A DNA stretch of 64,000 bases, taken from Desulfosarcina alkanivorans. Lineage in GTDB: Bacteria > Desulfobacterota > Desulfobacteria > Desulfobacterales > Desulfosarcinaceae. Positions 47,162-55,541 of the stretch are shown here, piece after piece. The position numbers were made by a program, and so were the translations under genes. Numbering within the stretch: position 1 is the first letter of the stretch; each line of letters starts with the position of its first letter. The notes under the pieces are model-generated. The model saw only the letters and a program-made list of their open reading frames with translations. It had not been told where the DNA came from and made no database searches. The stretch lies in the NCBI RefSeq assembly GCF_009688945.1, contig NZ_AP021874.1:3782001-3846000 (forward strand). The letters run 5' to 3'.

Positions 47162-47961
47162 GGTCGCGTTCCAATGCCTTTGAAAAACGTATAGCAAAAG
47201 GTGCCATCCGCCCGGGTGGTACGGCAGAGATCAGCCATACCTTTATCCCATGTCCGCTCACCGATCAACCCCATGGCCAGGGCCTGCTCCCTGACCCCCG
47301 CCACCATGGCGGTAAAGGTCCTGCGGGTAAAGCCGTCGATCAGGGCGGGCCGGGACGCATCCACATATACCATGCGCGGAGAAACCGCGACACCGGCGTA
47401 TCCGGCATCGACGAGCAGCGGATACAGCCGCCGGCCGATCAGTGCATCGCCACCGGCATGGGCCTGGATTTTAACCAGGCAGTCGACAACCCGGTCCGCC
47501 GCATCGCTCCTGGGATGGCAGTAGTAGGATCCGTGGTCGCCCTCGATGACAGTGAGCGTCCCCCCGGGTTTGAGCACCCGCCGGAATCCGGCCAGTGCTT
47601 TCACAGGATCGGCCAGATGCTCGAGGACAAAGCAGACGAAGACATGATCGAAGCAGCCCGTCCGGTATGGCAGCCGGTAGAGGTCCCCCTGCCTGAAGCT
47701 CACGTTGGTCAGCTGCCGGTCCGCCGCCATCCGTCGGGCCGCGTCGAGGGACGCCCTGGAGATGTCCATGCATTCGAAACGGACTCCGGGGCTGTTCCGG
47801 GCCAGCGTGAGGGTCTGGGCGCCGACGCCGCAGCCGGCCTCCAGCACCCGGCTGCCGGCCGGGTAGGCGGTGTCCCCATGCAGCAGTTCGGTGAGTGTAC
47901 CGGCCTGGTCGGCCAGCCGGCAGGATTCTTTTTCTGAATACCCGTGAACATAGGAACCCAT
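47158..47961 (-). CDS. SAM-dependent methyltransferase
   Basis: 267 residues from the ATG at 47961, preceded by gggag; a frame extending to 48042 runs into a repeat element and is less likely. The class I fold has motif I VLEAGCGVGAQTLTLA, motif II FECMDIS and the post-motif VFVCFVLEHLADP. The start MGSYVHGYSEKES resembles ubiquinone/menaquinone-type or UbiE-like enzymes. The substrate is unknown. It overlaps the ACT gene by 4 bases. Confidence 0.85.
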   Translation of the reverse strand: MGSYVHGYSEKESCRLADQAGTLTELLHGDTAYPAGSRVLEAGCGVGAQTLTLARNSPGVRFECMDISRASLDAARRMAADRQLTNVSFRQGDLYRLPYRTGCFDHVFVCFVLEHLADPVKALAGFRRVLKPGGTLTVIEGDHGSYYCHPRSDAADRVVDCLVKIQAHAGGDALIGRRLYPLLVDAGYAGVAVSPRMVYVDASRPALIDGFTRRTFTAMVAGVREQALAMGLIGERTWDKGMADLCRTTRADGTFCYTFFKGIGTRP

Positions 47962-47989
47962 ATACCATTCTCCCTTGTCTGGATCCAAA

Positions 47990-48115
47990 GCCGATCGGAA
48001 CGGTTTCCTGTCGTTCAGGACAGGAACGCAGGGTTTTCGCAACCAACGGCGTGGCGGCGCACCGTCGAGGATTGCGAAAACGTGAAAACGCCGGTCTGGA
48101 CCGCAAGATACCGTT
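47990..48115. repeat. Palindromic element family, divergent copy
   Basis: The inner stem gttttcgcaa (48033-48042) pairs perfectly with ttgcgaaaac (48072-48081) around a 29-nt loop ccaacggcgtggcggcgcac plus cgtcgagga. The loop is similar in length and sequence to the copies at 61257 and 356. The stem sequence is different but fully complementary. Boundaries are approximate. Confidence 0.6.
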
Positions 48116-48960
48116 CAACGGGAACGGTGGTCTTGTACAGAATTGCGGTATCGACCGGGCGTGGTGCCGACGATTCGCTTGAAATGGCGGGAGAGGTGGC
48201 TCTGATCGTAAAAGCCCGCTTCAACGGCAGCCTGCGCAGGGGGTTCTCCGGACGCGAGCAGATGCGTTGCCCGCTGCACCCGCGCCTGTATGAGATAGGC
48301 GTGGGGCGTGAGCCCGACCTGCCTGCTGAAGGTGCGGATGAAGTGATAGGGACTCAGGCCGCTGGCCGCCGCCAGTTCGTCAACGGAGATGTCCCGGGCA
48401 TGGTGGGCATGGATATAGTCCCGGGCGGTGCCCACGGCCACCGGTTCGCGGCCGGTTTCACGGGCCGGGGGGTGCGGCCGGCCGTATTTCCGGATTACCC
48501 GGGTCAGTACCGCCAGCAGTTCCGTCTCTTTTTCCAGGAGCGGTGCCTGCGGCGCCTGCATGCGACGGTGAAGGCGGTGGATCATACGGGCCAGACCGGG
48601 ATCGAAAAGCACCCCGTCCCGAATGAACGGCAGGGGAACCGTCTTTGCGGCGATCTGGGAGGCGGCCGATGCCAGCAGGCCGGCGTCCAGGTAGAACATG
48701 CGGTAGGTCCAGCCGGCTTCATGGGCGGCATGGCCGGTGTGCACCTCTCCGGGAACCGCCAGGTTGACGGCACCGGCAGGGGCCACGAGGTTCTCCCCCA
48801 TGTAGCGAAATCCCAGGGCACCCCTTTCGATGACCCCCAGGCAGTACCCCTCGTGGAAATGGGGGGCAAAGGTCTGGGTCACATAGCGGGCATGCATCAG
48901 GTTCACCGGCCCCAGTCCGGTATGCACCCGGCACATGCGGGTTTTTTCCGGGCGGTTCAT
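48115..48960 (-). CDS. AraC-family regulator
   Basis: 281 residues from the ATG at 48960, which overlaps the MerR stop (ATGA). The N-terminal cupin-like sensor (FAPHFHEGYCLGVIERGALG, APAGAVNLAVPGEVHT) binds a small ligand, and two helix-turn-helix units at the C-terminus (DISVDELAAASGLSPYHFIR, AAVEAGFYDQSHLSRHFKRI) contact DNA. Overlapping translation puts it in an operon with the MerR and SRPBCC genes. The target is unknown; the gene to its left, a methyltransferase, is not obviously linked. Confidence 0.9.
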   Translation of the reverse strand: MNRPEKTRMCRVHTGLGPVNLMHARYVTQTFAPHFHEGYCLGVIERGALGFRYMGENLVAPAGAVNLAVPGEVHTGHAAHEAGWTYRMFYLDAGLLASAASQIAAKTVPLPFIRDGVLFDPGLARMIHRLHRRMQAPQAPLLEKETELLAVLTRVIRKYGRPHPPARETGREPVAVGTARDYIHAHHARDISVDELAAASGLSPYHFIRTFSRQVGLTPHAYLIQARVQRATHLLASGEPPAQAAVEAGFYDQSHLSRHFKRIVGTTPGRYRNSVQDHRSR

Positions 48961-49517
48961 CCCTTGTTTCCGGCTGACCATGATCTGATCTCTGCAATTT
49001 CAGCGGCGTCGATGCCCAATGATTCCAGGAAATCCTGGTGGGCCTCGGGGGACATGCGTTCGAAGGCCACGTGCCACTGGCCCATGGCCGCGTCGTCCAG
49101 CCCGGCAGCACGAAGCACGGCCACCCAGCGCTGCTTGTCCAGCACCCGGGTGCCGGCCAGCAGCGATCGATCCTTCAACAGGTTGACGATGGTCTGCTGC
49201 TGGGCGCGCAGGTCATGGATTTCCCGATTCAGGGCCTCCAACCGCAGTTCCAGGGCCTTGACGGTTTTCTGCCGGGGCGCCGCCAGGATCCTCTGGATGG
49301 TTTCCAGGGCCATGCCCGTTCGTCGATAGCGGCAGATCTGCTCGAGCCGCTGGCGGTCCGCATGGCTGTATATCCGATAGTTGGCGCGGGTTCTTCCCGA
49401 CGGCCGCAGCAAACCGATGCGATCATAATAGAGCAGCGTGCTCCGGGAAAGCCGGAACATCCGGGCCAGCTGAGAAATACGGTAGCTGGTGGCCTCACTG
49501 GCGGGTCTATCGGGCAT
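48957..49517 (-). CDS. MerR-family regulator
   Basis: 186 residues. The winged helix (YRISQLARMFRLSRSTLLYY, DRIGLLRPSGRTRANYRIYS) is typical of MerR proteins, followed by a dimer coiled coil (ALELRLEALNREIHDLRAQQ). No Cys metal site is visible. The C-terminal TipA-like extension (about 110-186) could bind a ligand. It overlaps the SRPBCC gene (11 bases) and the AraC gene (4 bases), so two transcription factors are translated in series. Confidence 0.9.
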   Translation of the reverse strand: MPDRPASEATSYRISQLARMFRLSRSTLLYYDRIGLLRPSGRTRANYRIYSHADRQRLEQICRYRRTGMALETIQRILAAPRQKTVKALELRLEALNREIHDLRAQQQTIVNLLKDRSLLAGTRVLDKQRWVAVLRAAGLDDAAMGQWHVAFERMSPEAHQDFLESLGIDAAEIAEIRSWSAGNKG

Positions 49518-50016
49518 AGGGATCGGTCTCGAGATCGAGGTCCGCCATCTTGAGCATGGTGCCGGTTTTCAAATAGTGATCCAGCATGCGTTCAAGGGCC
49601 GCTTTTTCCGATCGGAAAGCCTCGTCGGTCAGGGCCCTGATCCATTGGTTCCCCGGCTCGCTCAAGCCGGTATAGGTATGGGTCCAGGTGAGAACGGTGC
49701 CGCCGCCCTGCGCGGTCAAGGACAGGTCCAGCCGGTTGACCTTGAGGTCGGGCACCAGCCGAATGAATTCGATGGCCCGGTCTTTTTCATACCGGCACAC
49801 GATCCAGGTTTCCTGGCCCCCCTGGGCGGGGAAATGGGTCTTGAAAACGGCATTGTTTTCGGCCATGCCGCCCGCCGAAAAAATCATATCACAGGACCAG
49901 GGTTCGATCCACTCGTATTCCCGCACCGGACACAACAGCGGAAACACATCGGCGGGCGGCGCACACACGGTCATGGTATAGGTTCTGACCACACGTTCTG
50001 CCTTGAAGGGCGTCAT
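49507..50016 (-). CDS. SRPBCC (START-like) domain protein
   Basis: 169 residues from the ATG at 50016, preceded by aaaggagtg; an upstream extension of 23 codons lacks support. The Bet v1/START-like fold shows TYTMTVCAPPADVFPLLCPV at the start and LTAQGGGTVLTWTHTYTGL near the end, with a C-terminal helix (SEKAALERMLDHYLK). Such domains bind hydrophobic ligands in a cavity. As the first gene of the operon with MerR and AraC regulators it may supply or sense the inducer, but no substrate can be named. Confidence 0.7.
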   Translation of the reverse strand: MTPFKAERVVRTYTMTVCAPPADVFPLLCPVREYEWIEPWSCDMIFSAGGMAENNAVFKTHFPAQGGQETWIVCRYEKDRAIEFIRLVPDLKVNRLDLSLTAQGGGTVLTWTHTYTGLSEPGNQWIRALTDEAFRSEKAALERMLDHYLKTGTMLKMADLDLETDPYAR

Positions 50017-50210
50017 TTCATCACTCCTTTTCAAAGGGTTGACAGTATAATGACCGCATACACTGTTAAGCTGTAGGCGGGTCAATACCGATTTTCACCT
50101 TCGGCACCTCTTCGCGAATAACCGGAAGGGAAGCTTTAAAACCGGTTGATGCTGGTGTATACTCGACACACCCCCCCACCTGGACGCCCAAAAAAACGGA
50201 GGAGACGGTT

Positions 50211-50762
50211 ATGGAAAAAACAGTACTGGTGCCCGTTGCCGACGGCACCGAAGAGTTGGAAGCCGTGGCCATCATCGATGTGCTGCGCCGGGCCGGCGCA
50301 GCGGTAACGGTGGCTTCGGTAAGCGGCAACCGCCAGATCACGGCGTCTCGCGGAACCGTCATCGTGGCCGACACCCTGATCGAGGATTGCGAAACAATCG
50401 ATTTCGATTTGGTGGTACTGCCCGGTGGCATTCCCGGTGCCGAGCACCTGCGCGACTGTACGGGCCTGATCCGCATCCTCAGGCAGCAGCGCGAGCGTGG
50501 CGGTCTGTACGCGGCCATCTGCGCCAGCCCCGCCGTGGTCCTGGAGCACCATGGGCTGTTGGCCGGACGTCAGGCCACCTGCCATCCCGGGTTTGCCGAG
50601 CAGTTGGCCGACCCGTCCCGTGTTCAGGAATCGGTGGTGACAGACGGCACCTGCGTCACCAGCCGGGGCGCAGGAACCGCTGTGGCCTTCGCCCTGGTGA
50701 TGGTGGAACAGCTCTTCGGCAAAACGACCCGCGACGAGGTGGCGGCATCCCTGGCCATATAG
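50211..50762 (+). CDS. DJ-1/PfpI family protein
   Basis: 183 residues. The nucleophile elbow AAICASPAVVL carries the conserved Cys near residue 104, and LPGGIPGAEHL supplies the backbone of the site. The start VLVPVADGTEELEAVAIIDV has the Glu that polarises the Cys. Family members such as YajL and DJ-1 act in oxidative or glyoxal stress. The ribosome site ggagga precedes the start. It is divergent from the SRPBCC operon. Confidence 0.9.
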   Translation: MEKTVLVPVADGTEELEAVAIIDVLRRAGAAVTVASVSGNRQITASRGTVIVADTLIEDCETIDFDLVVLPGGIPGAEHLRDCTGLIRILRQQRERGGLYAAICASPAVVLEHHGLLAGRQATCHPGFAEQLADPSRVQESVVTDGTCVTSRGAGTAVAFALVMVEQLFGKTTRDEVAASLAI

Positions 50763-50878
50763 CCGCCCCATGGCAATAAACTGTCGGCGGAATTCACCGG
50801 GAACCACTTTGTTGGCCGGTTCACCAATCGCTCCAAGAGGCCGGTGCCTGTATCGATATTGCATTCAATTCAATCGGG

Positions 50879-51939
50879 ATGCAATCCATGGCGGTGATGC
50901 ACATGAAAAACCGTGTCTTTAATTTGTACCTCAGGAATTTTATACTGACCTTCCTCCCGCTGATTCTGCTCTTTGCCCTGATCTCCGCTTTTTTCTGGTT
51001 CCAAGAAAAAAAATCACAGGCCTTGCTGCTGGCGACCGCAGGACGCCAGCATGTGGAAACCCTGAGGAGGATCGCCAACGATGAGCTGAGGACCATCGTT
51101 AAGGGGTCAAACGCGGAATTGTTCTGTTGAACTATCTTGGAAACGAGCTTATCGGCAACCTCAACCGGCATTCATCCGATTCGGCTGGCGAGTTCATGAT
51201 GGTCAATGCAAGTGGCTATTGGCTTAAAGGCCTTGAACCCGGGGAAGAATGGGGGTTCATGTTCGATGATCGCAAAAAGTTGACCCAGGTCCGTCGCGAT
51301 CCCGAAGCCTGGCGAATCATATCCACCCGGGACGAGGGGCAATTCCGTAACGACCAGGGTCTCTACACCTATGCGACCATCTGTCCGCTGAACCGAAACA
51401 TGCTGAGCAGCACCGGCTCCAGCCAGGCATTCACCCCAAGTGCGGGGGAGCGTTCCGGCAGGGAAATGCATTGGAAAATCATCTCCCTTGTCAGCGAAAA
51501 AACGCTGCAGGGACATAGCCAGATGCTTTTGTTGAAAAAGCTGCCGGCAGGCAGCTTGGAGGCACTGCTGATCGTGGCCGTCGCCATGGCCTTTTCGGTC
51601 ATAACCGTCCAACGCAAACGGGCTGCGGAAGAGCGTCTCTACCTTGAAAAACTTCAGGCCATCCTGGAATTGGCTGGCGGCGTCTGCCACGAACTGAGCC
51701 AGCCCATGCAGGCCATCAGCGGGTATTGCGAATTACTCATGATAAACAGAAAAGATGATAATCCGCACAGTGGCATGATAAAAAAAATGAAAGCCCAGAT
51801 CGAACGAATGGGAGGCATAACCAATCAACTGACGAGAATCACCAAATATGAAACCACCGATTACCTGGGCGGTAAAATTGTCGACATTGAGAAGTCATCC
51901 TTACCATCCAGCGATACGAATGAGGACGTGAAGAAATGA
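50879..51939 (+). pseudogene. Cache-type sensor histidine kinase, internally deleted
   Basis: The 5' part (50879-51130) encodes a membrane helix (LRNFILTFLPLILLFALISA) and the start of a sensor (LRRIANDELRTIV), then stops. The rest resumes one frame over: from about 51108 the reading R-G-I-V-L-L-N-Y-L-G-N continues through sensor, second helix (ALLIVAVAMAFSVITVQ) and a DHp domain (GGVCHELSQPMQAISGYCEL, phospho-acceptor His) to 51939. A deletion of roughly 100 codons with a frame change joins the halves at about 51105. There is no ATPase domain; DHp-only versions of this kinase are known in sulfate reducers, so that part may be natural. The 3' piece overlaps the patatin start by 4 bases. Confidence 0.7.
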
Positions 51940-52931
51940 GCGACATGACCCCGCCATCACGCAAAACCGTGGCCCTGGTCCTGGGCAGCGGTTCATCCCG
52001 GGGCTGGGCCCACATCGGTGCCATCGAGGCCCTGGTGGAAGAAGGCATTCCCATCGACTTCATCTCGGGGTGCAGCGTCGGCTCCTACGTGGGGGCCATC
52101 TTCGCCAGCGGCAGCCTGGACAGCCTCAAGCACTTCGTACTGAGCATGGACGGCAGGAAGGTCTTCTCCTACTTCGATGTGGTTTTTCCCCGTTCCGGCC
52201 TGCTGGACGGCACCAAGAAGGTTGCCGAACTCTTCTCCATGCACACCGCCGTAGAGCGGTTCTCCGAACTGAACATCCCGGTGATGATGGTCGCAACGGA
52301 CCTCCAGCGCGGAGAAAAAATAGTTCTTAAATCAGGCCCCCTGCTTCCCGCCCTGCGAGCCACCATGAGCGTGCCGGGGCTTTTCGCACCCGCCCGGGTA
52401 AAGGGCCGCTGGCTGGTGGATGGCGGCGTGGTGGACCCGGTCCCGGTAGGCGTCGCCCGTGCCACGGAAGCCGACGTGGTGATTGCCGTGGACCTGAACA
52501 GCGGCATTGCCTCCCGCCGCATGAGAATACCGCCTGTCGAGGAAGAAGTCACACCGCTGCAGGACGGACCCAAGTTCAAGAGTGAATTGCTGGTCAAGCT
52601 GACCGACTACTACGAAACCGCAGAGTCCAATTTCAAGCACAAGATCAACGAACTGCTGGGGCGGGACTCGGGCATGCCCGACATCATCGACACCGTCATG
52701 AGTTCCATCAACATCATGCAGGAACGGATCACCCGCATCAACCTGGCCGTGGAGCCCCCGGATGTACTGATCCAGCCCCGTCTGGGCGCCTTGAAGATGA
52801 TGGACTTCGACCAGGTGGAGCTGGCCATCGAAGAGGGGTATATCGGGGTCAGGGAGAAGATGGAAGACATCAAGGCGCTGCTGGAAACACCTTCAACATC
52901 ATCGTTGTTGCCTCAACCGGGCAGGCCGTAA
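51936..52931 (+). CDS. Patatin-like phospholipase (RssA type)
   Basis: 331 residues. The oxyanion region VLGSGSSRGWAHIGAIEAL, nucleophile elbow GCSVGS (Ser) and catalytic VDGGVVDPVP (Asp) form the Ser-Asp dyad of patatin lipases. A long C-terminal helical region (from about 195) follows. It should cleave acyl chains from lipids at the membrane. It overlaps the broken sensor kinase by ATGA, so their expression is coupled; the break may alter its translation. Confidence 0.92.
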   Translation: MSDMTPPSRKTVALVLGSGSSRGWAHIGAIEALVEEGIPIDFISGCSVGSYVGAIFASGSLDSLKHFVLSMDGRKVFSYFDVVFPRSGLLDGTKKVAELFSMHTAVERFSELNIPVMMVATDLQRGEKIVLKSGPLLPALRATMSVPGLFAPARVKGRWLVDGGVVDPVPVGVARATEADVVIAVDLNSGIASRRMRIPPVEEEVTPLQDGPKFKSELLVKLTDYYETAESNFKHKINELLGRDSGMPDIIDTVMSSINIMQERITRINLAVEPPDVLIQPRLGALKMMDFDQVELAIEEGYIGVREKMEDIKALLETPSTSSLLPQPGRP

Positions 52932-53326
52932 TGCAGGGGCCGCACCCCGAACCAGCACAGGAATGACAGGCCATTCGCTGGTTTTGGCGGGTGCGGGCAC
53001 CGAAAACACACCTTGCCGGTGCACTCCCCCCAGTGAATGCATGCGTCGGAATCGGCAACCGCAATGTATTCCGAACGGGCCGCCAGCGCCTCCCGCTGGT
53101 ATCGCTTAATAATCCGCAACTCATGACATCAGCAGGGACAACAGCTGCCTGGCGCGTATATTTCGTGGTCGGACATGAACAGGCTGAGATGAACCCGCCC
53201 GCTTTCGTTGGCGGCCTCGAACATTTCAGCCGCTTGCGACGCCAAAACATGGCGGGCCTTTCCATGGAGACAAGGCTGCCGGCAACGCCGTTCAGCAGAA
53301 AGCAGACCTCCAGGGGGTAGTCACAT
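52870..53326 (-). pseudogene. 4Fe-4S ferredoxin-like protein, decayed
   Basis: Pieces in three frames assemble into one Fe-S protein. They are EVCFLLNGVAGSLVS; then MFEAANESGRVHLSLFM ending SCCPC, followed by a TGA (53129-53131) and CHELRIIKRYQREA; then YIAVADSDACIHWGECTGKV; then a frame change and NQRMACHSCAGSGCGPCITA with CPVEATTMM. The first ferredoxin cluster motif has lost a Cys (CIHWGEC instead of CxxCxxC). A Cys-rich CCxCxC motif is expected where the TGA stands, so TGA probably replaced TGC or TGT. The upstream end is abruptly cut at the LuxR gene. Confidence 0.65.
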
Positions 53327-53338
53327 CGTTAATAACGG

Positions 53339-54391
53339 CTATGGATATTCACACAAGGGCAATCCATGCAGGGCCCCCCAGGCGGAAGCCTGGGCGCGGT
53401 CATTGACACCAAGTTTATTGAATATATGGATGACGTGACTCTTGACCGTATGTTGGGAGATCTGCAGTTCCCCGGAGATCTCCCTGTTGGTGGCGCCGCC
53501 GGCAATCCGCTGCAGCACCTCAATTTCACGCCGGGTCAAAGGGGTGGGCAGGTTGTCGTTGGCGGCATCGAAATTGGCAGCACGGATTCTCTCCAGATCG
53601 GATAAGCGCGACTGCAGGGATTGGATACGGGTCTCTTTCTGGTCGATTTTCTGGCGCAGGCAGGCGGTATCGATATCCAGGGACACCGTCCGAACGACAT
53701 TTCCCTGCCGGTCATAGACCGGGAAAATGGCCTTTTCCTCCACCGGACGGGCCAGGTGCGGACATTTGACCATGGATGTCCGCTGGCGGGAAAGGGCGGC
53801 AGCGTAAGCCATGCAGGTGGAATAGCCGCAAATGCGGCAGTTGGTCCCCGGCAGCAACCGATAGATGTCCAGGATGGATACGGGTTTAAATTTTTTATGA
53901 TTCGGGGTGAGGCGGGGTCTTTGCCTGTACAAATCAGCTATAAAATCTAGCAGTTTCGGCAAAAATGCCATCGCCCCGGCGATATCGCGAACCGGAGCAA
54001 ATGCGCCCTGCCTGGGATAAAATGCGCATAGCCGCTGAAAAAGCACAAACTTGATGTACACGGGTGTCTCATAATATTGGGCATGGTCCGCCACGGCATT
54101 GATATAGGGAAAAAGAGGCGACAGGTCACCATCCAATTCGAACCGGGCGCCATACGCGCCGGCGCCAATATCGGCAACCTGGCCCGTCATGGGGCCGGAC
54201 GGGAACAGCTTCAGCGTTGTATAGGCCGTCGAGAAATCCCGGTTTTCGAAATATTCAGCGCCGCTCATATCGGGTGCCATCGGGTTCAGGGTCCGGTCTG
54301 GTCCGACGCATGACGGGGTCGCCCCCGGGTGATGACCCGCCGTCTTTGTCTGGAGTTCGCGCCGGATATTTTTCAAGAAGGTGCAAATCAT
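53339..54391 (-). CDS. LuxR-type regulator with built-in 4Fe-4S motif
   Basis: 350 residues from the ATG at 54391; a TTG at 54415 or ATGs at 54280 and 54268 are alternatives because no start has a strong ribosome site. The N-terminal 150 residues are unrecognised. At about 185-210 lies a CdhD-type Fe-S motif, NCRICGYSTCMAYA plus a later Cys (C-x2-C-x4-C-x16-C). A PAS-like stretch (PVYDRQGNVVRTVSLDID) and a coiled coil follow. The last 65 residues are a LuxR helix-turn-helix (LTRREIEVLQRIAGGATNRE). It probably senses redox state, iron or a gas through the cluster and controls the divergent DUF3786 genes. Confidence 0.82.
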   Translation of the reverse strand: MICTFLKNIRRELQTKTAGHHPGATPSCVGPDRTLNPMAPDMSGAEYFENRDFSTAYTTLKLFPSGPMTGQVADIGAGAYGARFELDGDLSPLFPYINAVADHAQYYETPVYIKFVLFQRLCAFYPRQGAFAPVRDIAGAMAFLPKLLDFIADLYRQRPRLTPNHKKFKPVSILDIYRLLPGTNCRICGYSTCMAYAAALSRQRTSMVKCPHLARPVEEKAIFPVYDRQGNVVRTVSLDIDTACLRQKIDQKETRIQSLQSRLSDLERIRAANFDAANDNLPTPLTRREIEVLQRIAGGATNREISGELQISQHTVKSHVIHIFNKLGVNDRAQASAWGALHGLPLCEYP

Positions 54392-54554
54392 AGGCAACCC
54401 CGCCACCAAACGCAATTAAATTCCGAAACCGAAACGAGCCCCCCGCGGTCCAAGACAGGCCCTTATTGCCATCGGGCATTCAGGTCCGGTTCCCCGGTCT
54501 TTTTCACCCTGTCGATGCAGCTGGGCAACCCAAAAATCGGATAAAAAATCGATG

Positions 54555-54574
54555 AATCCCCCATTTGGGGGATT
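54555..54574. promoter_or_regulatory. Perfect 9+2+9 palindrome, candidate LuxR operator
   Basis: aatcccccatttgggggatt is a perfect inverted repeat in the 300-bp region between the divergent regulator and DUF3786 genes, 118 bp before the latter. Its symmetry and place suit a dimeric LuxR-type regulator. It could also be a hairpin in the leader. Confidence 0.6.
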
Positions 54575-54691
54575 TCAGCAGGCGGCCTGTTTCCTATGAT
54601 CGCCCAGCATAAACACAGTAACCAGGCCGATATCGAGATCGGGCAAAATGACCGCGTCCGGATGGACACGCGTCGGGAAGGAAGGGATGTC

Positions 54692-55504
54692 ATGCCTCAG
54701 CTAAAAACCCTCATGGATGTTTTCAAACTGCTGGATAAAACCAATTGCCGCAAATGCAATGAAAAAACCTGCATGGCTTTTGCCGCAGCGGTCTTCCAGG
54801 GCAACCGGCCCATTTCGGATTGTCCGCAGCTGCCACCCGAGGTTGCCCGGTTGCATGGATCACGGCCAATGCAGCGGAGCAACAACGAAAGGGACGTCGA
54901 GAAACAGCTGGCTCGATTAAAAGCCAAACTGGGGGAGGTCGATTTAACGGCTTCGGCGCCGCGACTGGGCGCCGCTGTTGACGGGGCGAAGCTGGTCCTA
55001 AAAATCATGGGTAAGGAATTCAAGGTGGACGCCGACGGAAATATAGTTACGGACATCCACGTGAATCCCTGGGTGACGGGCCCCATCCTCAACTACATCA
55101 TTTACTGCAAAGGCACGCCGATCAAAGGCAAATGGGTTCCACTGCGGGAACTGCCCAGCGGCGGGGACTGGTACCGGCTGTTCGGCCAGCGCTGTGAAAA
55201 GCCCATGAAAAAAATTGCGGATGCCTACGGGGACCTGTTTGCCGACCTGGTGGCACTCTTCAACGGCCAACCGGTTGAAAACCACTACCCGTCCGATGTG
55301 GCCCTGGTCCTGCATCCGCTGCCACGGGTACCGCTGCTGATCTGCTACTGGCACCCGGAAGAAGGCATGGGGTCCAAACTGAACCTGTTCTTCGACGCCA
55401 GCGCCGAAGACAACCTGGGCATCGACGGGATATACGCCCTGGGCACCGGCATCACCCGAATGTTCGAACGCCTGGCCCTGCGTCACGGCGGCGCCCCGGC
55501 CTGA
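54692..55504 (+). CDS. DUF3786 protein with N-terminal 4Fe-4S motif
   Basis: 270 residues from the ATG at 54692 (aagga 11 bases upstream). Cys19, 22, 27 and 44 form C-x2-C-x4-C-x16-C (TNCRKCNEKTC), exactly the spacing in the divergent regulator and like the Fe-S domain of the corrinoid Fe-S protein large subunit. DUF3786 follows from about 95: WVTGPILNYIIYCKG, FNGQPVENHYPSDVALVLHP, LNLFFDASAEDNLGIDG. The role of DUF3786 is unknown; it is widespread in anaerobes with the Wood-Ljungdahl pathway. 37 bp before a second DUF3786 gene. Confidence 0.85.
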   Translation: MPQLKTLMDVFKLLDKTNCRKCNEKTCMAFAAAVFQGNRPISDCPQLPPEVARLHGSRPMQRSNNERDVEKQLARLKAKLGEVDLTASAPRLGAAVDGAKLVLKIMGKEFKVDADGNIVTDIHVNPWVTGPILNYIIYCKGTPIKGKWVPLRELPSGGDWYRLFGQRCEKPMKKIADAYGDLFADLVALFNGQPVENHYPSDVALVLHPLPRVPLLICYWHPEEGMGSKLNLFFDASAEDNLGIDGIYALGTGITRMFERLALRHGGAPA

Positions 55505-55541
55505 TTGGAAACGGTCACAACTATAGGAAAAGGGAGGGAAA

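Noticed and set aside
53129..53131. Selenocysteine in the ferredoxin-like gene
   Set aside because: Further frameshifts and a lost cluster Cys make the gene a pseudogene whatever the TGA once encoded.
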